From Anisakis pegreffii (Eukaryota > Nematoda > Chromadorea > Rhabditida > Anisakidae), in NCBI GenBank assembly GCA_035041965.1, contig JAPYMA010000093.1, forward strand, positions 310,001-374,000: a DNA stretch of 64,000 bases, given 5' to 3'. This document shows, piece by piece, positions 1 through 13,007 of the stretch (the stretch's first letter is position 1; every line of letters begins with the position of its first letter). Under the pieces are notes generated by a model. It ran no database searches. It was not told where the DNA came from and worked only from the letters and a program-made list of their open reading frames with translations. The position numbers and the translations under genes were made by a program.

Positions 1-3000
1 AGCGAAAAATTGTCAATACAAGGAAACGGTCGAAAAAGAGCCCTCAGAAGAGCGAACGCCAACGAAGGAAATGAAACGGATTAACGAGAATCTCATTCAG
101 TGCCAGAATTGCATCGCAAACATTTGCACTATATCACTCGTTCATAACAAAACGAACACAACGACGATCTAGTTGAATGTGTTTTCGCTAAGTAATGCAG
201 TAATTTTCACATCATCCCTAACTCAATTTACTCATATTGTTCAACGAAACAAGCCAGCTGGCACTTAGCTTAAACTAGGCTTGTTTGTTGACAACAATAC
301 ACTGGAAATTCCAGCAATATTCAAACAATAAATCTAGCTTGTTTGTTTTGACAACACTTTCCAGCCGAACAAATAACAAAATAATCTCTTACGATTAGTA
401 GGAATGAGAATAGAACACGAATCAGTGTAAACATCTGACCTGAGGTGCAGAGGTGAAAATAGGCGAATAGCTATCCCGTTAATCCGATAATTAGTTAGCG
501 ATAGCGCTCTTATGTCCATCTCTGTATTTGACCATTAACTCGAATAATTGATCTGTATGAAACAGCGCAGGAATGCTTCGCAAATTGTCTCATGTGAACG
601 ACGAAGGCTAGCCGAATTCGCATACACTAGCCGGAGTCACAATAGGAATACTTAATTTTTTCGTGTTTTAGATGTTTATCTCTATATGGCCCTTAACAAA
701 TGAGGTGAAAATGACTCAAATTGAGGCAGTCGCCGTAAGCGAATGATGGAAGTGTGACTCTAAGCAGATCACAAAAGAAATATCTTGAATGCATTTTAAA
801 TGACCTAATGAGAAACATTTTGGAACGTAGCTGAGAATAATGCAGTTACCTTTTTTCTATTCATACATTTATAAGAACATTTCACCGCTGCGTCTTTTAA
901 GCAGATCCCAATGTCTTTGACAACTCATAAATATCTCGTTGACTTATTGATATCGCAATAAATGTAATTCATCGCACAAGTAACATAGTGCTTGCACTCC
1001 ATTAAAGTATTACAGATGAATATAGTCGGTCGATTCATTCACCCGAGGGAGCAGATTGAATCAAATGAGTACTATCGAAGAGATACGATCGATCATAAAC
1101 TTCGAGTACTTTGAACGAAACAAAATCTCACTATAGATCTTCGCACACATCAACCATTATAGATTTTCGAAAGCATTATGGCACCACATTAAAACGAATG
1201 ATATGTCCTTAATGATACATATTGTCACTTAACGATATCTCTAAGGTAACCGCTTAGTCGATCCAGCAATCAATCCCGTTAATTGCGCGTGTTTTGGATG
1301 AAATTTGGCCAAGTATGAATGACCAATAAAGAATGACTAAATGCACTTGTCCCAAAGACATTCCACTCCATAGAAATCCCTATTATGAATGGAAAAGCAA
1401 AATAATTACCATAATCAATCTAAGTCATGTTTCGTTGCTTTGATGATGCTATCGACGTCAGTGAGTAGTAGTTCTACTTTATAGCGAATCAAAATAAACT
1501 GAATTAAGTTCATTAATAAATCTGGCACTCAAATGAAGTTCTATTGTTCTGATGCTTTTTTGCTCAAAAAAAACATTTTCAATCAACAGAATCAAGAAAA
1601 TATAAATCGACTCGATTAAATGACGAATGCATTTCTGATAGACTGGCGATAGAAACATTCGCAAAAGATAAAACAAATGGATGATAAGATGAGGGGGAGG
1701 AATCAACACGAAAACACAATGATCAGACTGTCAACAACCTAGTGATTTATTTTATTCGATAAATCCATCGTTGCAACTGTTGCAACTCAGAAAACATCCG
1801 CAGATGTGGAACTATGCAGACGCAAGATTTCAGACGTAAAAATGTCCGCTTGATTGTGTCGCTCACTGATCCATTATAGGCACTGCGAAGGCTGCAAAGT
1901 TGATTGAAACCAGTAAAGTTGACGAGACAAGCATTTAAAGATCATAGACCATTAGTGCAACGAATGCAATATAAATAATCTCCTTTCGTTGTGATATCGA
2001 AAGTTCCTTCGTTGTTTTCTGCCAAAAATCTCGCTTCTAGTAAAGCTCTGACAGTTGAGTCACGGGAGACGTTGATGATGAGTTGTTGTTGTATTCGCAA
2101 TTCAAAAAAAAATCAGATTGATTGAGTGAATTGGTTTACAATTGAACTGCTTCATCTCGTAAACAATCGACCACTCAAGATCATTTTTTTCTGATAAGAC
2201 TATCGCTCTTCCACCGCAAAATCTTACCTCAGCTGTCCAATTTTTTCGTCCTTTCAATCTCCAAGTTCATATTATATCTTTGTGAATTCCCTAGAACAGC
2301 GAGTGCTGTTTCAACTCCACTGTTTCAAACTCTCATCTATCATCTAGAAACTGCTCAACCAAGAAAATGCATTACTCTAACACCAATTCTCAACAACACC
2401 GTCGAAATAGAATTATTCCCATTCCAGAAATCTGCTCGTTTGAATTTCCAAAAACTTAATCATTTATCTTAAATGCGCATTTCTGATGATGTTGGAGCTA
2501 TTGCGAGACTAGCTGGGCTATTGAGAGAATATATCGTGCATTTTGCAAAGCCCAATCAAATTTGCGCTTGCGCTCAATTCACATAGATAATTGCGTGGAT
2601 TCATGTGACGAACAAGACAACCTTATTACGAATTGCATATGAACAACAAAAAAAATACTGAACACTTTTAAATTTCATCGAGAATGGATGAATTTCTGCA
2701 ATATTCCCCGAACAGACATCAACTCATTGCTAGAGTCACAATCCTAAAAGCGTCATGCAGCACATTTACACTCATCTGTAAACACAATGAATATAGAAGA
2801 AACAGAAGTACAGTTGGTGTGCTCATAAAACTTTGAATATTTCATGAACCTTCTTCGTGTAACATCTCAAGGGAATGTGTTTCGAATGCCAATGCACAAA
2901 ATATGCTGGGAAACTATTTTGCGCTCTTTTCATCTACTTTGATGGATTCTTTCTGTCTATCGAAAAATCAAGAATTTGCTCTTTCAACGCTTGAGTGCGT

Positions 3001-4809
3001 TTCTTTTGAAGACTTTTCTTATTCCATGGCTGAACTGGCAACATTTGAAGTTTAACCCAAAAAAATGCGTGTGGAAGAATCATACTAAAATGGTTTCGTT
3101 CAATGGTAAATGAATCGATGCATGATAAATGAGTGTGCAGCAGAAACCACAGCACAGATATGAAAACGTAAGTAAATCGCTTTTTTTTCATCCAACTAGC
3201 ATGAACGCCACTTTTGGAAATTGCAGTTCTGACGCACATGAAGTCATTTTTTTGGGAAGAATTTCTGGAAAAATCTCTCCCCAGTGCCAGCGGAATGAAT
3301 TTGCTCTATAATGATTTTGGATTTCAAAAAATGATCACCTAAATAGAGATGGAAAAGATTTATTGGTGGAGCTGTTGATATCTAGTCTACATCACTTGTT
3401 TCATGGGCAATCCGCAGAATCGTAACTAAGTAATTAGAGCGTTCTGCTAGGTGACGATACCGCGAAGAAAGCATTTGATGAGGAAACGAAGATGAATCAT
3501 AGGAATCGTAAATCTCACAATGTGATCAGCGATCTCTACGATATCTTTTAAAGATAAAACTGATTAAATTAACTTAAATTGCCGTTTCGCCGTAACACAT
3601 TTCCCGCGATGCACTATCAATGTGAAATAGATGAGGGTTTTTATGATTCAATCAACAAACGAAAGACGTTTGCACTTAATCGAATTACGCACAGGAATTG
3701 AAAAAAGTCCACAGACATCCATCCGCAAGTCGCGCCGTATACTACTCATCCGATTCCGACTATCACAGAATCTGTTGTTGCGATTGTAAAGACGAAAGTA
3801 AAAGCCTGATGAATTGATGATCATTTCGATTGAAGGAGAATTGTTCTTGTGGATATCTCATATTGTGATTGATGGATTTCATAGCTGCGGACAAAGCGAA
3901 CAAGTGCTAAAATAGAAGGCGAGCATATGTCAAAATCAATGCAAAAAGTGACAGTCAAAAACCGTCGTTTTTACGATTGAGTTATACGCCTCGCCACGAG
4001 TAATGAATCAACTTTTGTTTGTTTGCCTCGCTAGCCAGTTGATATTATTGAATGTTTGAAAGAAAAAGTATGTTGAACAAAAACATGACGATAAAAAAGT
4101 CACAAGATTTGGCTTCGCAGTCTCTAAACTGACTAGATACATTTAGCAAACCTCCTTCTTAATGCAGTTCGAAGCGCATTTGACTCGTTTCCGTTATCTA
4201 TCCACAAAAAATGCTCCTTCACATAAGGAATTTTGTTGTGTTATTGCGCAAAAGTACTCAAAAAATTACGCATCATCTAAGCTTGCCGAATTCAAATGAT
4301 CAGTAGTGATAAGCTGACTTCTCATAAATTGAATTCAAGCTTTTCCATCGGAACGATTGATGAACTGCGCTACCAGATCACGATGCTTAAAAACGATAAT
4401 CAACTCAAAGTCGAACCAACGATGCAACAATAACAACAATTTTCACAAGAGATTTTGATTAGCGGATAGGCTAATCAAAATCCGAACACTGATACTCACT
4501 TTATCGATCCACTTGTTGTGAACCTCCCTCCCAGCGTTCACTCACTGGAATGTCTCCGAAAATTGCGATGACTATGCACATGAACTATAATCTATAATCT
4601 CTTGATGTCCGTTGTCAAAAGGGAATTTCTGGTCGAATGACATTCGAATACTCTGTTAAAAATATGGAGTGCAGCAGTTTATGCTAGTCAATTTCATATG
4701 CAATGCTCAAAATTGATGAATTCATGTACCAGTCGCCTATCTAATCGAATAGAGTATTCAAATGAACACTGATTACTTTTTATTGACGTTTTTCGAATAA
4801 ACATTCAAA
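1..4809. other. Intergenic stretch, no supported gene
   Basis: About 4.8 kb of AT-rich sequence in which I see no exon with a convincing reading frame flanked by splice signals. The open frames present are short, biased to hydrophobic or low-complexity residues and lack neighbours in phase. No tRNA-like cloverleaf, long tandem repeat or terminal inverted repeat was noticed. It may hold regulatory sequence or distant exons of a flanking gene. Confidence 0.5.
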
Positions 4810-5226
4810 TTAGGCTGCATTCCCTTCGGCATAAACCAAATCATTAGCTACAATATGTAAACAACGTTGAGTGCTCGATGATCTAAGTAATGTAGATAAA
4901 CCATCGATAATAGATATGATCGCAGGAATACTGGAAGATCGAAACAGTTTTAATTTTTTGATAATTTTGAGATAGTTATGAAATTCAAAACAATAAAATT
5001 TAATGAGCGCAATCAAATCCATGGGAAGATCAGCATCCACAGATGTAAATCTTATAATTGAGCTGCAGAGATCGCGATGAATTCAGGTGACTGGATAACG
5101 GTTCCATTGTATGGTGGTTTAGATGACATTCCAAAACTCGAATCGTTTTTGGGAAATCCACTCGAGATTGTAGATTATCGGCATTCCGCAGTGATTCCTC
5201 AGATATCCTCAAATATCCACTGAACA
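4810..5226 (-). CDS. Putative 3' exons of an unknown minus-strand gene
   Basis: I do not recognise this gene. The last exon, 4810-4930, starts after a good acceptor (gatcttccag on the minus strand) in phase 2 and encodes 39 residues with ordinary composition, ending YAEGNAA-stop. An upstream frame at about 5050-5215 (containing ISEESLRNADNLQ and HLNHHTMEPL) also reads like protein. The junction between the two is out of phase under the simplest donor, so the model is incomplete. There is no signal peptide or known motif. It could be the C-terminus of a longer gene whose 5' exons lie near 6 kb. Confidence 0.35.
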
Positions 5227-5956
5227 TTTCCTATAACTCTTGAATTACACAATCGTAGGGGAACATGTGTCGAAGCGATAATAACTGCAATGCTCTAAGC
5301 ACACACACAGGCGTTTCCAATCATATTCCACGCACATACACACACATATATCTGCATTATCAATTCAGCTTCTGTTCCTTGGAAAGCAATCATAAAATTC
5401 TCATCAATCTGAGCCACAAAAAAGCCCTCTCTTCATTTCATCGATGCAGCAGCAGTCCATAACTAAGCGCAATTATTATCGCTCGGCATTAATTCCGTCC
5501 CGGATCAGCATCATTGCCTGCTCACAATCGCAATGATCATTCATCAAAATGTGTCTCGTTCCCAATGTGCACACAAAAGAAACCTCAATGAATATCGACA
5601 CCACTGCCTCAGCAATGATATCGCAATAAATTTCTCGAACGTTAGCCCCAAAAAACTGTCGAATGTTAATGTGATGTAAATACGATTAAGAATATGTTTA
5701 TCTTCCTAAAACGGCCAAATAGCACATATAATGCGATTCCAGTAATTCTAGCTCTTTAATAGATCCTGTCTGATTGGTCAGGATATCATTCGTTGAATAT
5801 CTTTTAGACTTAGTGTGTCCTGATTTCACAAGCAGGTATAAATCCTACAACTGAGCTGTTGGAAGGGATCGCGATGAATTGATGGATTGATCGAGAAGAA
5901 ATCGATTAACAATGAAGCATTTCTTAAAGTAAACGATAAACAAAAGTCCTGATTTA

Positions 5957-6148
5957 TTAGGCCAGACATTTGGCAATAAACGATGTGTTGACTGAGAGTA
6001 AAATTGCTGACTTATGTTGCTTAACGGTGATAGAAAAATGTTCAGAGTACGCAGTTTGTTTGCTGTAAATAATCAGATTGATTACTATCAACGCCTTAGT
6101 TAATAGAGTCAAGTAGAATATTGTGGATGTGACACGAGAACGCTTCAA
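5957..6148 (-). CDS. Putative short ORF with one membrane segment
   Basis: A 63-codon minus-strand frame starting at an ATG at 6148. Residues about 8-29 (TSTIFYLTLLTKALIVINLI) form a hydrophobic segment preceded by a basic MKRSR, as in a signal anchor; the rest is hydrophilic. It may be the first exon of the gene ending at 4810 or an independent short gene. A possible donor (ACC|GTTAAG) lies after about residue 41. Nothing identifies a family. It could equally be chance in AT-rich DNA. Confidence 0.25.
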   Translation of the reverse strand: MKRSRVTSTIFYLTLLTKALIVINLIIYSKQTAYSEHFSITVKQHKSAILLSVNTSFIAKCLA

Positions 6149-7152
6149 TATCGATAAATGTCTCAGTATGAATGAATGAGAATTTGATCAATCCATCGAA
6201 GAAGCACTGAAATGTGGTTGAATCAAGTGAGCAAGGATTAATTTTTAGACGGAATCTAACGGTGTGGATGAACGCGCGATAAGTTCACCAACAGAAAAAT
6301 GATGAACCGCAACGATTTAGGTTGCATCAGTACATTTAACAAATCATGAAGAGTATCAGATCATAAACTTTAATGACGATCAAACAATTGCCAACTGAAG
6401 TCAAGCATGACGACATTTCAAAAGCGCTTCTCATCTTGGCTAAACGGCCACTACATTCACAAACGATCAGAAGGCTTGAGCCATTTGTGGATCAGGGATT
6501 TGTTGGCTTGAATATCTGACGTTCACTTATCTCTGATTTACGCCGGATTGAGCACATCCACAAATTCTGTTTACAGTGATGACATTCTTGGATCATTTCT
6601 TTTCGAATTTTTATCTTATACCTGAGCGATTCACTGGCAACAATGGTTACGGCACTGACTCACCAGACTTTCCTTCCTTCCTTACGTCGGTAAATTGCTA
6701 CTGGCTTCGGCAAGAGGATCTGACGGCCACAGCAAAAACATAGCTACGCCATCCAACCCACAGATTGGTTGGAGGTGATCATACGCTAATGAATTCCCCC
6801 TTTAACGTGGAGTATGTGTACAGCCTCTTGCAAATCGAACAGATAGTCCAGAGTTTTTTGATCGCTGGCTGCTTCATTAATTAGTAGAATTCATTCCCCA
6901 GTTAAACATCACGCTCAAGATTTTCCGCTACAAAATGCTTTCTTCGTTATCAATTAACTACATGCACGTATGCGCCAAACCATTTTTAGAAAGTGGTTAA
7001 TCGGATGAAATGAGGGATTTTGCAGAATGTTCTTTCAGACTGAATTTTTGATGAGAAAAACTTCCTACGAAAATTATTTCTGTAAAATAATTTTCAACCA
7101 CGAAGCTTCAACTGATATCTATTCATGAGAAATATTGCAAAAATGTCTATTC
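6149..7152. other. Gap with a locally GC-richer block at 6.6-6.9 kb
   Basis: No complete exon model could be built here. The block at about 6650-6900 is richer in G+C than its surroundings and is open in more than one frame on the minus strand (for example a frame containing LDYLFDLQEAVHILHV), which suggests an unsolved exon or the 5' end of a minus-strand gene. Confidence 0.3.
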
Positions 7153-7837
7153 ATGCTTGCTATGAACGATTATCAGTTAATTCTTACAGAATCGTTGGAC
7201 CCGTTAAGAGAACAAGAAGACGTTGACTATGAGCAAATGCGACGACAAGACTCAGTGCAAGTGACCCTCTCAATGACACCATATCAATGCTTTTTTGAAC
7301 TTAAACCTTGCAGAGAAGTTATCGAGGTCAGTGAATTGCATCTTGTCATAATATCATTCCATTAATCACAGCACAACTTTTTTGATTACTCATAATTTTT
7401 CCAGTGAATATTCCTGAATGTCCTAAAACACGCAAGAAATCCACAAAAATCCACTGCTTTGGATTTTTATACCATTGAACTTGTTGGTATACAACGAAAC
7501 TGTTTTGTTGACAAAATTAGAGGTGAGGGAGAGCCTTAGCTTAATTTGATCGTTACGTTTCAAGGCTCATCAATCCGATAATGTGGTAACGTTTCACGAG
7601 AGCTCATGTCAAACTGATTTCATTGTGGAGGACGTACGAAATCAAGCAATTCAACTGGAACCCATTTACTATGAGGCAGGTTGATAAATTTGGTTGAAAA
7701 GCAATCAAGAGCTCTTGATCTCAGAGGATGATCATAAAAAACTTGAAATGTTGATCACAAATGTTTCATTCGTGATCAACTATCACAAATATCACACAGC
7801 GACGAAAATCTTCGATCATGAGGAGGAGAACGGTTGA
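7153..7837 (+). CDS. Unknown 133-residue three-exon protein
   Basis: Exons 7153-7326, 7565-7679 and 7725-7837 join in phase (0, then 1) to give 134 codons including the stop. The donors are GAG|GTCAGT and GCAG|GTTGA; the acceptors are TTTCAAG and GATCTCAG. The start is the first ATG of the frame (MLAMNDYQ); the second ATG, three codons on, is equally possible. The product is acidic and hydrophilic, with no signal peptide or membrane segment and no motif I recognise. A possible extra exon at 7437-7522 would add a hydrophobic stretch but needs an alternative donor at 7331. The three-exon model is preferred because every phase agrees. Confidence 0.5.
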
Positions 7838-9033
7838 AGAGTTCGTAATGCAGAGTTAATGCTTCTTGACAAATCACTCTCTGGATTCATTCATCCGAGA
7901 GAATATTTCCATGTGATCGTCAAATCTCAAGCTCACGAAAAACTAGTGACTCTCTATTCGAACAAAATAATATGAATGAAATTCGTCCCAATGGCACAAG
8001 AAGAAACCAAATGCATTTCCATCAAAATTTAATCGCGAATATCGCCGCATCCATAAGAACTCAAATATCTCACCATCAATAAATCACCTAAATATCGTTG
8101 TTTGGAAATAACGATGACTAAATCCAAACCAATCATAAGCTGAAATGCGCCGCAAGAGACCTTTGAGGTGGTATTTTACGCTTGTCGCATATGTCTGCGA
8201 ATAGGAAATCAACGATTTTAGTGCACTTATTGCTAACAAAAGGAATTGATTGCGTGCATGAAAGCTGATACGTTCATAATGGTTAGTTCTTCATCGAGTC
8301 CTAAGTAAACGCTAGTCATATTTCAACTGATATCTATTCATGACAAAATACACTGATATGTCAGCAGCGATAAATTCCATCCGAGAATGCAAACGACCAC
8401 TCAGTGCAGCAAAGACGCTCATTTATTATTAACTGGCAATTTAACGAGATCCTTCTCGTTTGATTTTATTCACTGACGTAAAAGTTTTCAATATGATATT
8501 GAAGCAGACATAGCTGGATGATAAATGCCTATCAGTCTCGTTTGCCATTTCTATGTGGTGTGTTCACTAGAGTTTTGAGCTGAGCTGTGCCCAAGTGTAG
8601 CCAAGGAAAACTGAATTGCGAGTAAGATGACCGAATAAGGTGTTGTTCTCAGGTTAGCTTGAGGAGTGAGATCCATTTGATCGCTCCCGTAGATCAAAAC
8701 TGTTTTGATTAGTTGCAGAAACAGTAGTAAGATTTTTCTGTACAAAAATGCTATTGCAACATCAGTGCTTTTTTAATCTTAAGCATTACGGAAGGAAGTA
8801 AAGAAATACTTTTGGAAAACAAAATTGCTAATAGGATTTTACCAAAAATGCATATTTCACATTGAATACTTAATTTGATCCAACAGCAAGTGCTTCATGT
8901 AGCTGAATATGAATATTTCATTGGAATACGAACCGTAGTTTCGTCAATTGTAAATATAGCAAACGAACACATTCAATATTCGTCATGTGATATCACTCAA
9001 ATGCCGTAAATCTCGCATGACTGGGTGGTATTC

Positions 9034-9921
9034 ACCTATATCGCAACATTATTTCGAAATTTAATTTCCTGAAAAGTAACGGAAACGGATGATTCATCGA
9101 TAATCCGACATATTCCCATCGTAAATCCTCACAATCCTTCAAAAATGATTGATAGCCCTCATTTTCAAACAAGAGACATTTCGTCGAGTTCCGACCGAAC
9201 CTCTGACAGAACACACATATGATTTCGAAAATAATCAGGAAACCAGAAGAAGTATGCCCACTATGATATCACCATATTTATTCATTCGTTCATTGCTATG
9301 GTAGCAATCGTGTTCGAATTAAATGAACATAAATCATTCATTTCATATATCCTATCGTGTTCAGAGAGGATTGAAGAGCACAAACATGTTAGAAATATAT
9401 TGTGCAAATTCTCCTTCCTAGTTTTTCAAAACATATTTGAATAAAATCTTCAGCAAGCGTAATTTCGGAGGCTGGCTGTTCCACTTCCGCCAGCAAATAG
9501 CTTTTACTACTGGCGATCGAATTGATCGTTCCGAACGTTAATATCATTTGTGTACGTGGTGCATCGTACACACTTTCTTTGATCCTTTCTTTGATGCTCA
9601 ATTTCAACGAGCCAATATATTTTTTACTGAGTAGATGACACAAATAAATGTTCATGATGAATTACATGAATGGATTTGCTGGGGAATAGTGATAACAATA
9701 ACGAGAAATAACAAAAAACTAATCCACTAAACTAATTTCATGTTGACTCCGATTGTTGATTTCTGAATAATAGAACACGAATAATGATCCTTTATGCTTC
9801 GTAAAGCCTTATGCGGAATCCAACAAACTGTGCATCTGCTCAAAAATTCTAAACGAACAAGGTTCTGCATGAGGAACTTCAATGAATTCTTAAGAACTGT
9901 TTTTTGCTGAACACCAAACAC
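9034..9921 (-). CDS. Unknown minus-strand coding segments
   Basis: Three protein-like frames follow one another on the minus strand: about 9915-9733 (contains SRCTVCWIPHKALRSI), 9608-9392 (contains SLKLSIKERIKESVYD and LAEVEQPASEIT; acceptor catctactcag) and 9219-9034 (contains RFGRNSTKCLLFENEGYQ; acceptor tgtgttctgtcag). Composition and acceptors argue for real exons, but two segments end in stops without a clear donor, so I cannot say whether this is one gene or two. A further open frame with a good acceptor lies at 8551-8731. No family is recognised. Confidence 0.35.
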
Positions 9922-10321
9922 ATTTCAAGAACGCATATGAAATGAAGTGTGAAGAAACTCAAAAGTAGAAAACTTTTTCAAATGAACGATTCCTCAAATG
10001 GAACATCCATCGACAGCTTCAACGACAGCAAATTTGCAAATGAAATCGTTTTGTAGTCACAGCCACAGCCACAGGCACAGGCACAGGCTGAGGCATCAGT
10101 CGTAGCGAACATAAGAACATTTCTGAGCAAATGCATTCGTGCACGAATATTGATGCATAAAGGCAAAGCAATAAATTATTTGTTTTTTATCCTCTTTGTC
10201 ATTCATCGAATAGCAAATGTTAGTTGTCTTCAAGCAGCTTTTACTGACAAAGCAATAATTTCCCATTTCAAACCACGAATCAGCATTCCTGCTACCCAAA
10301 TGAGTGTTCCAATTTCTGCAG

Positions 10322-13007
10322 TTGATTGTGTTCACTGAAGAGGAATCCCTGAGGTTCGAGGGATTTCTGTGGATCAGTGTAGCAGAAATCATATTGATCA
10401 TGCAAAAGAATGCATTAGGTCTATCGATTTAACATATTTTGAGCAAGTTTGCTCAGAAAATCAGTAGAATCAAGCGGATTCAGCAATCCATTAGTTCCAC
10501 ATTTCAGGATGCAGGACTACAAGTCGATAGTGTCCTCGACAACGATCGGAATAATTCTATAGTACCAATCGAGTACAAAATGAGTGCATTCGAGCGGATG
10601 TTACGTTATTTGTCAGTGAAAAAATATAAAAATGAGGTATATACTGCTTAATTTTGTTTCGAACAGAATGCAATTGCGCAAGATGGAAAGGTTTGACAAT
10701 TGACATTCAATGGACGACTGAATCAAATCATAGAATCTTAAGGATGTTAGATAAATTTGCGAAAGTTTTGAAATTATTCCTGTGAAAATTTCAGCTGATT
10801 CAGTGGCATCAGCTGACACCAAGTGTGACATCTTCAACGCCTGTACAGTTCACAATAACACCAATTTCTAAGTATGCTACGAAAATTTTGGATGCAACAT
10901 ACAATGAAACCATGGTAGAGATATGAAATATCTCATATTTCCTTGAAGTGCTCAATAGCTAGTCTTATTGTTGACATGATTGTGATCGTCGTACCTGTGA
11001 TAATTCTGTTCAGCGAGATAAATGAAGTCATTACCACGTTTGTTATCACATCCATTACATTTATTCTTTTGTTCAAGTTAGTCAGATGTTCATTTCAGAA
11101 ATTATATTTGCTGCTCGTAGAAAACGATGAAGAAATCAGTTTGGAGCTATGGACGCTTGACAATTTATTGGTATTAAATGTGATCAGTTATTTCCTCTGA
11201 ATTCATCGCATGTTAAGTTTTTAATTAAAAGCTCCAATTCAAAATTACATCTCTGAAAGCGGATATACCTTCTTACAGAGTGCTAATCAGAAACGAATCA
11301 GCGCAATCTTATACGATGATGAGGATGACGAAAAGGCTTTCATTTCCACAGAACAAAACTATGTCTTAGTAAGATTCATTTCGTTCTAGCGTTTTTTGCT
11401 CTGGAGAGGTCTAGAGTTGCGGAATCATTTCCTTGATCATTATTCATTTTTTCGCTTGTGACTGAATAGTTTTAAATTCAAAACTTAAAGCTTGCTTGAA
11501 CGTTGAACGGTGATCATGTTCATTGAAAGATCATTGCAGATCGGTTATGGTCATCAAATGGTACTCGAAGATTTGAGTAATGATACAACAATATTCTCAT
11601 TGAAGTTGGTTTTAAATGAAAAATTTAATGTATAATCGCATGATCTTTTACTAATTCAATCAGTCGATCTTAATTGACAAATGCAATGGGAAATTCCCAC
11701 CAATCTCGAAGACAATAACTGTGAAAAACATTAGCTCATTGTAGCTTAGTTGAAGCTAGAACAAAATTCTATGGTGGTACTTGAATCAATTCGATAAATT
11801 CATTATTTAAGAAATATATCTTCCAGCCTTGCTCATGGCGTACTCTGCGCAAAGATTCTCAATGTGAATTGCTTAATGTGGGTAGAAAAGGACGGTTGCA
11901 TATGGCGACGATCGATGTACAATGCAAAAATGAGAAGGTAGATAGTAAGGTCTTATACACTGAAAAGCCTTAAGTTTTCAGTTGTTGAGCTGAAGTGATA
12001 CCCTCATTATCATAGATTCATAGCTCTTGCTTGTTGAAACCAGTGTAAGATGAATCTGAATGGTAAGTTATTATCTAGAATATCTTTAAGGATCGGCTGG
12101 CTACCAGTTGGATTAGGTGAACATTTATACTATGGATGCTTCTCGTCACCCTCTTCGCAATTACACTCACCTGGTCGTTTGCATTTCCTTACCGACATGG
12201 CTGCAATTCACTGCTCTTGCATGGACCCGAGTGATTTCGACTTTGTTGAAATGAATGGGAAGGTTCGAATGTTCGCAAAAACTTCCGACTTTTAATTGCT
12301 TTTTCTTCGCCCTACCGCATACTTTTATTAGATCTGCATTTTTTACTGCCCATATTCAAGACAATCTCAACGAGAATCATATAGATCCTCATTGTGTATG
12401 CAGAATAAAGGAATACGACGAGCAGACGCGTATGAACAAGGAATTAAATAAAGCAATAAAAATAATGGACTCCACAATTGATCTCTTTTCCATTGATCAC
12501 ATTCCTAATTTCAATAAATATTATTGCTATTTGAACACATACACATGTGCTTATATGTATATTCCAGCTCATGCCTAAAGACCGTTTGATTCCGTTGAAT
12601 GACACCAATTATATTGTTTTTCATCCGAACTCGTTAAACGCGGAACTGTGGTCTTACGATGAACCTCGGTACGAGATTGAACTGAATATTCGAGCAATTT
12701 ACAAATGTCATTATCTGCAAAAAAATTCAAATACCATTATTTGAAATCACCAGATTCATGGAAGCTCTCAAATCTTCATCGCATTATATCCAGTCATATG
12801 AATAGATTTTTAAATAGAATCGATAAGGCTATAAGGAAGTGAATTCAGAGCGTCCATAATTTCACTTTTTTCTTCAGACACAACTCGTATGAGCTACAAT
12901 TTTCAAACGCTGAACGAGCAGTAGATTTCCAATGGCACGGAACGGCAATGTATTCGTTGACGAAGGATGGAGAGATCTCGAAATGGATTTTTCAATCTCA
13001 AAGGTGA
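10322..13007 (+). CDS. Multi-exon gene, probable beta-propeller (WD40-like) protein
   Basis: Exons supported by frame and splice sites: 10322-10418, 10457-10636, 10667-10690 (24 nt), 10795-10914, 11099-11170, 11279-11368, 11540-11629, 11664-11720, 11827-11937, 12044-12062 (19 nt), 12108-12262, about 12332-12395, about 12569-12671 and 12878-13007 with stop. From 10457 to 12262 all junctions are in phase. Several segments read like propeller blades: LLVENDEEISLELWTLDN, NAELWSYDEPR and the C-terminal AVDFQWHGTAMYSLTKDGEI ending SKWIF. I cannot assign an orthologue. Two joins (10418 to 10457 and 12262 to 12332) are out of phase, so an exon boundary there is wrong or the locus is damaged. The 5' end is uncertain. 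Confidence 0.5.

Noticed and set aside
10060..10100. CACAGCCACAGCCACAGGCACAGG run as a coding repeat
   Set aside because: It is a simple-sequence tract with no supported exon around it.
10153..10339. Signal-peptide-like ORF just upstream of the propeller-like gene
   Set aside because: It has no continuation in phase beyond a short open stretch; its end overlaps an acceptor and the next exon reads in another frame.
10963..11098. Hydrophobic frame that would make the propeller-like gene a membrane protein
   Set aside because: It lies in an intron if the donor at 10915 and the TTTCAG acceptor at 11098 are used, and that choice keeps the downstream exons in phase.
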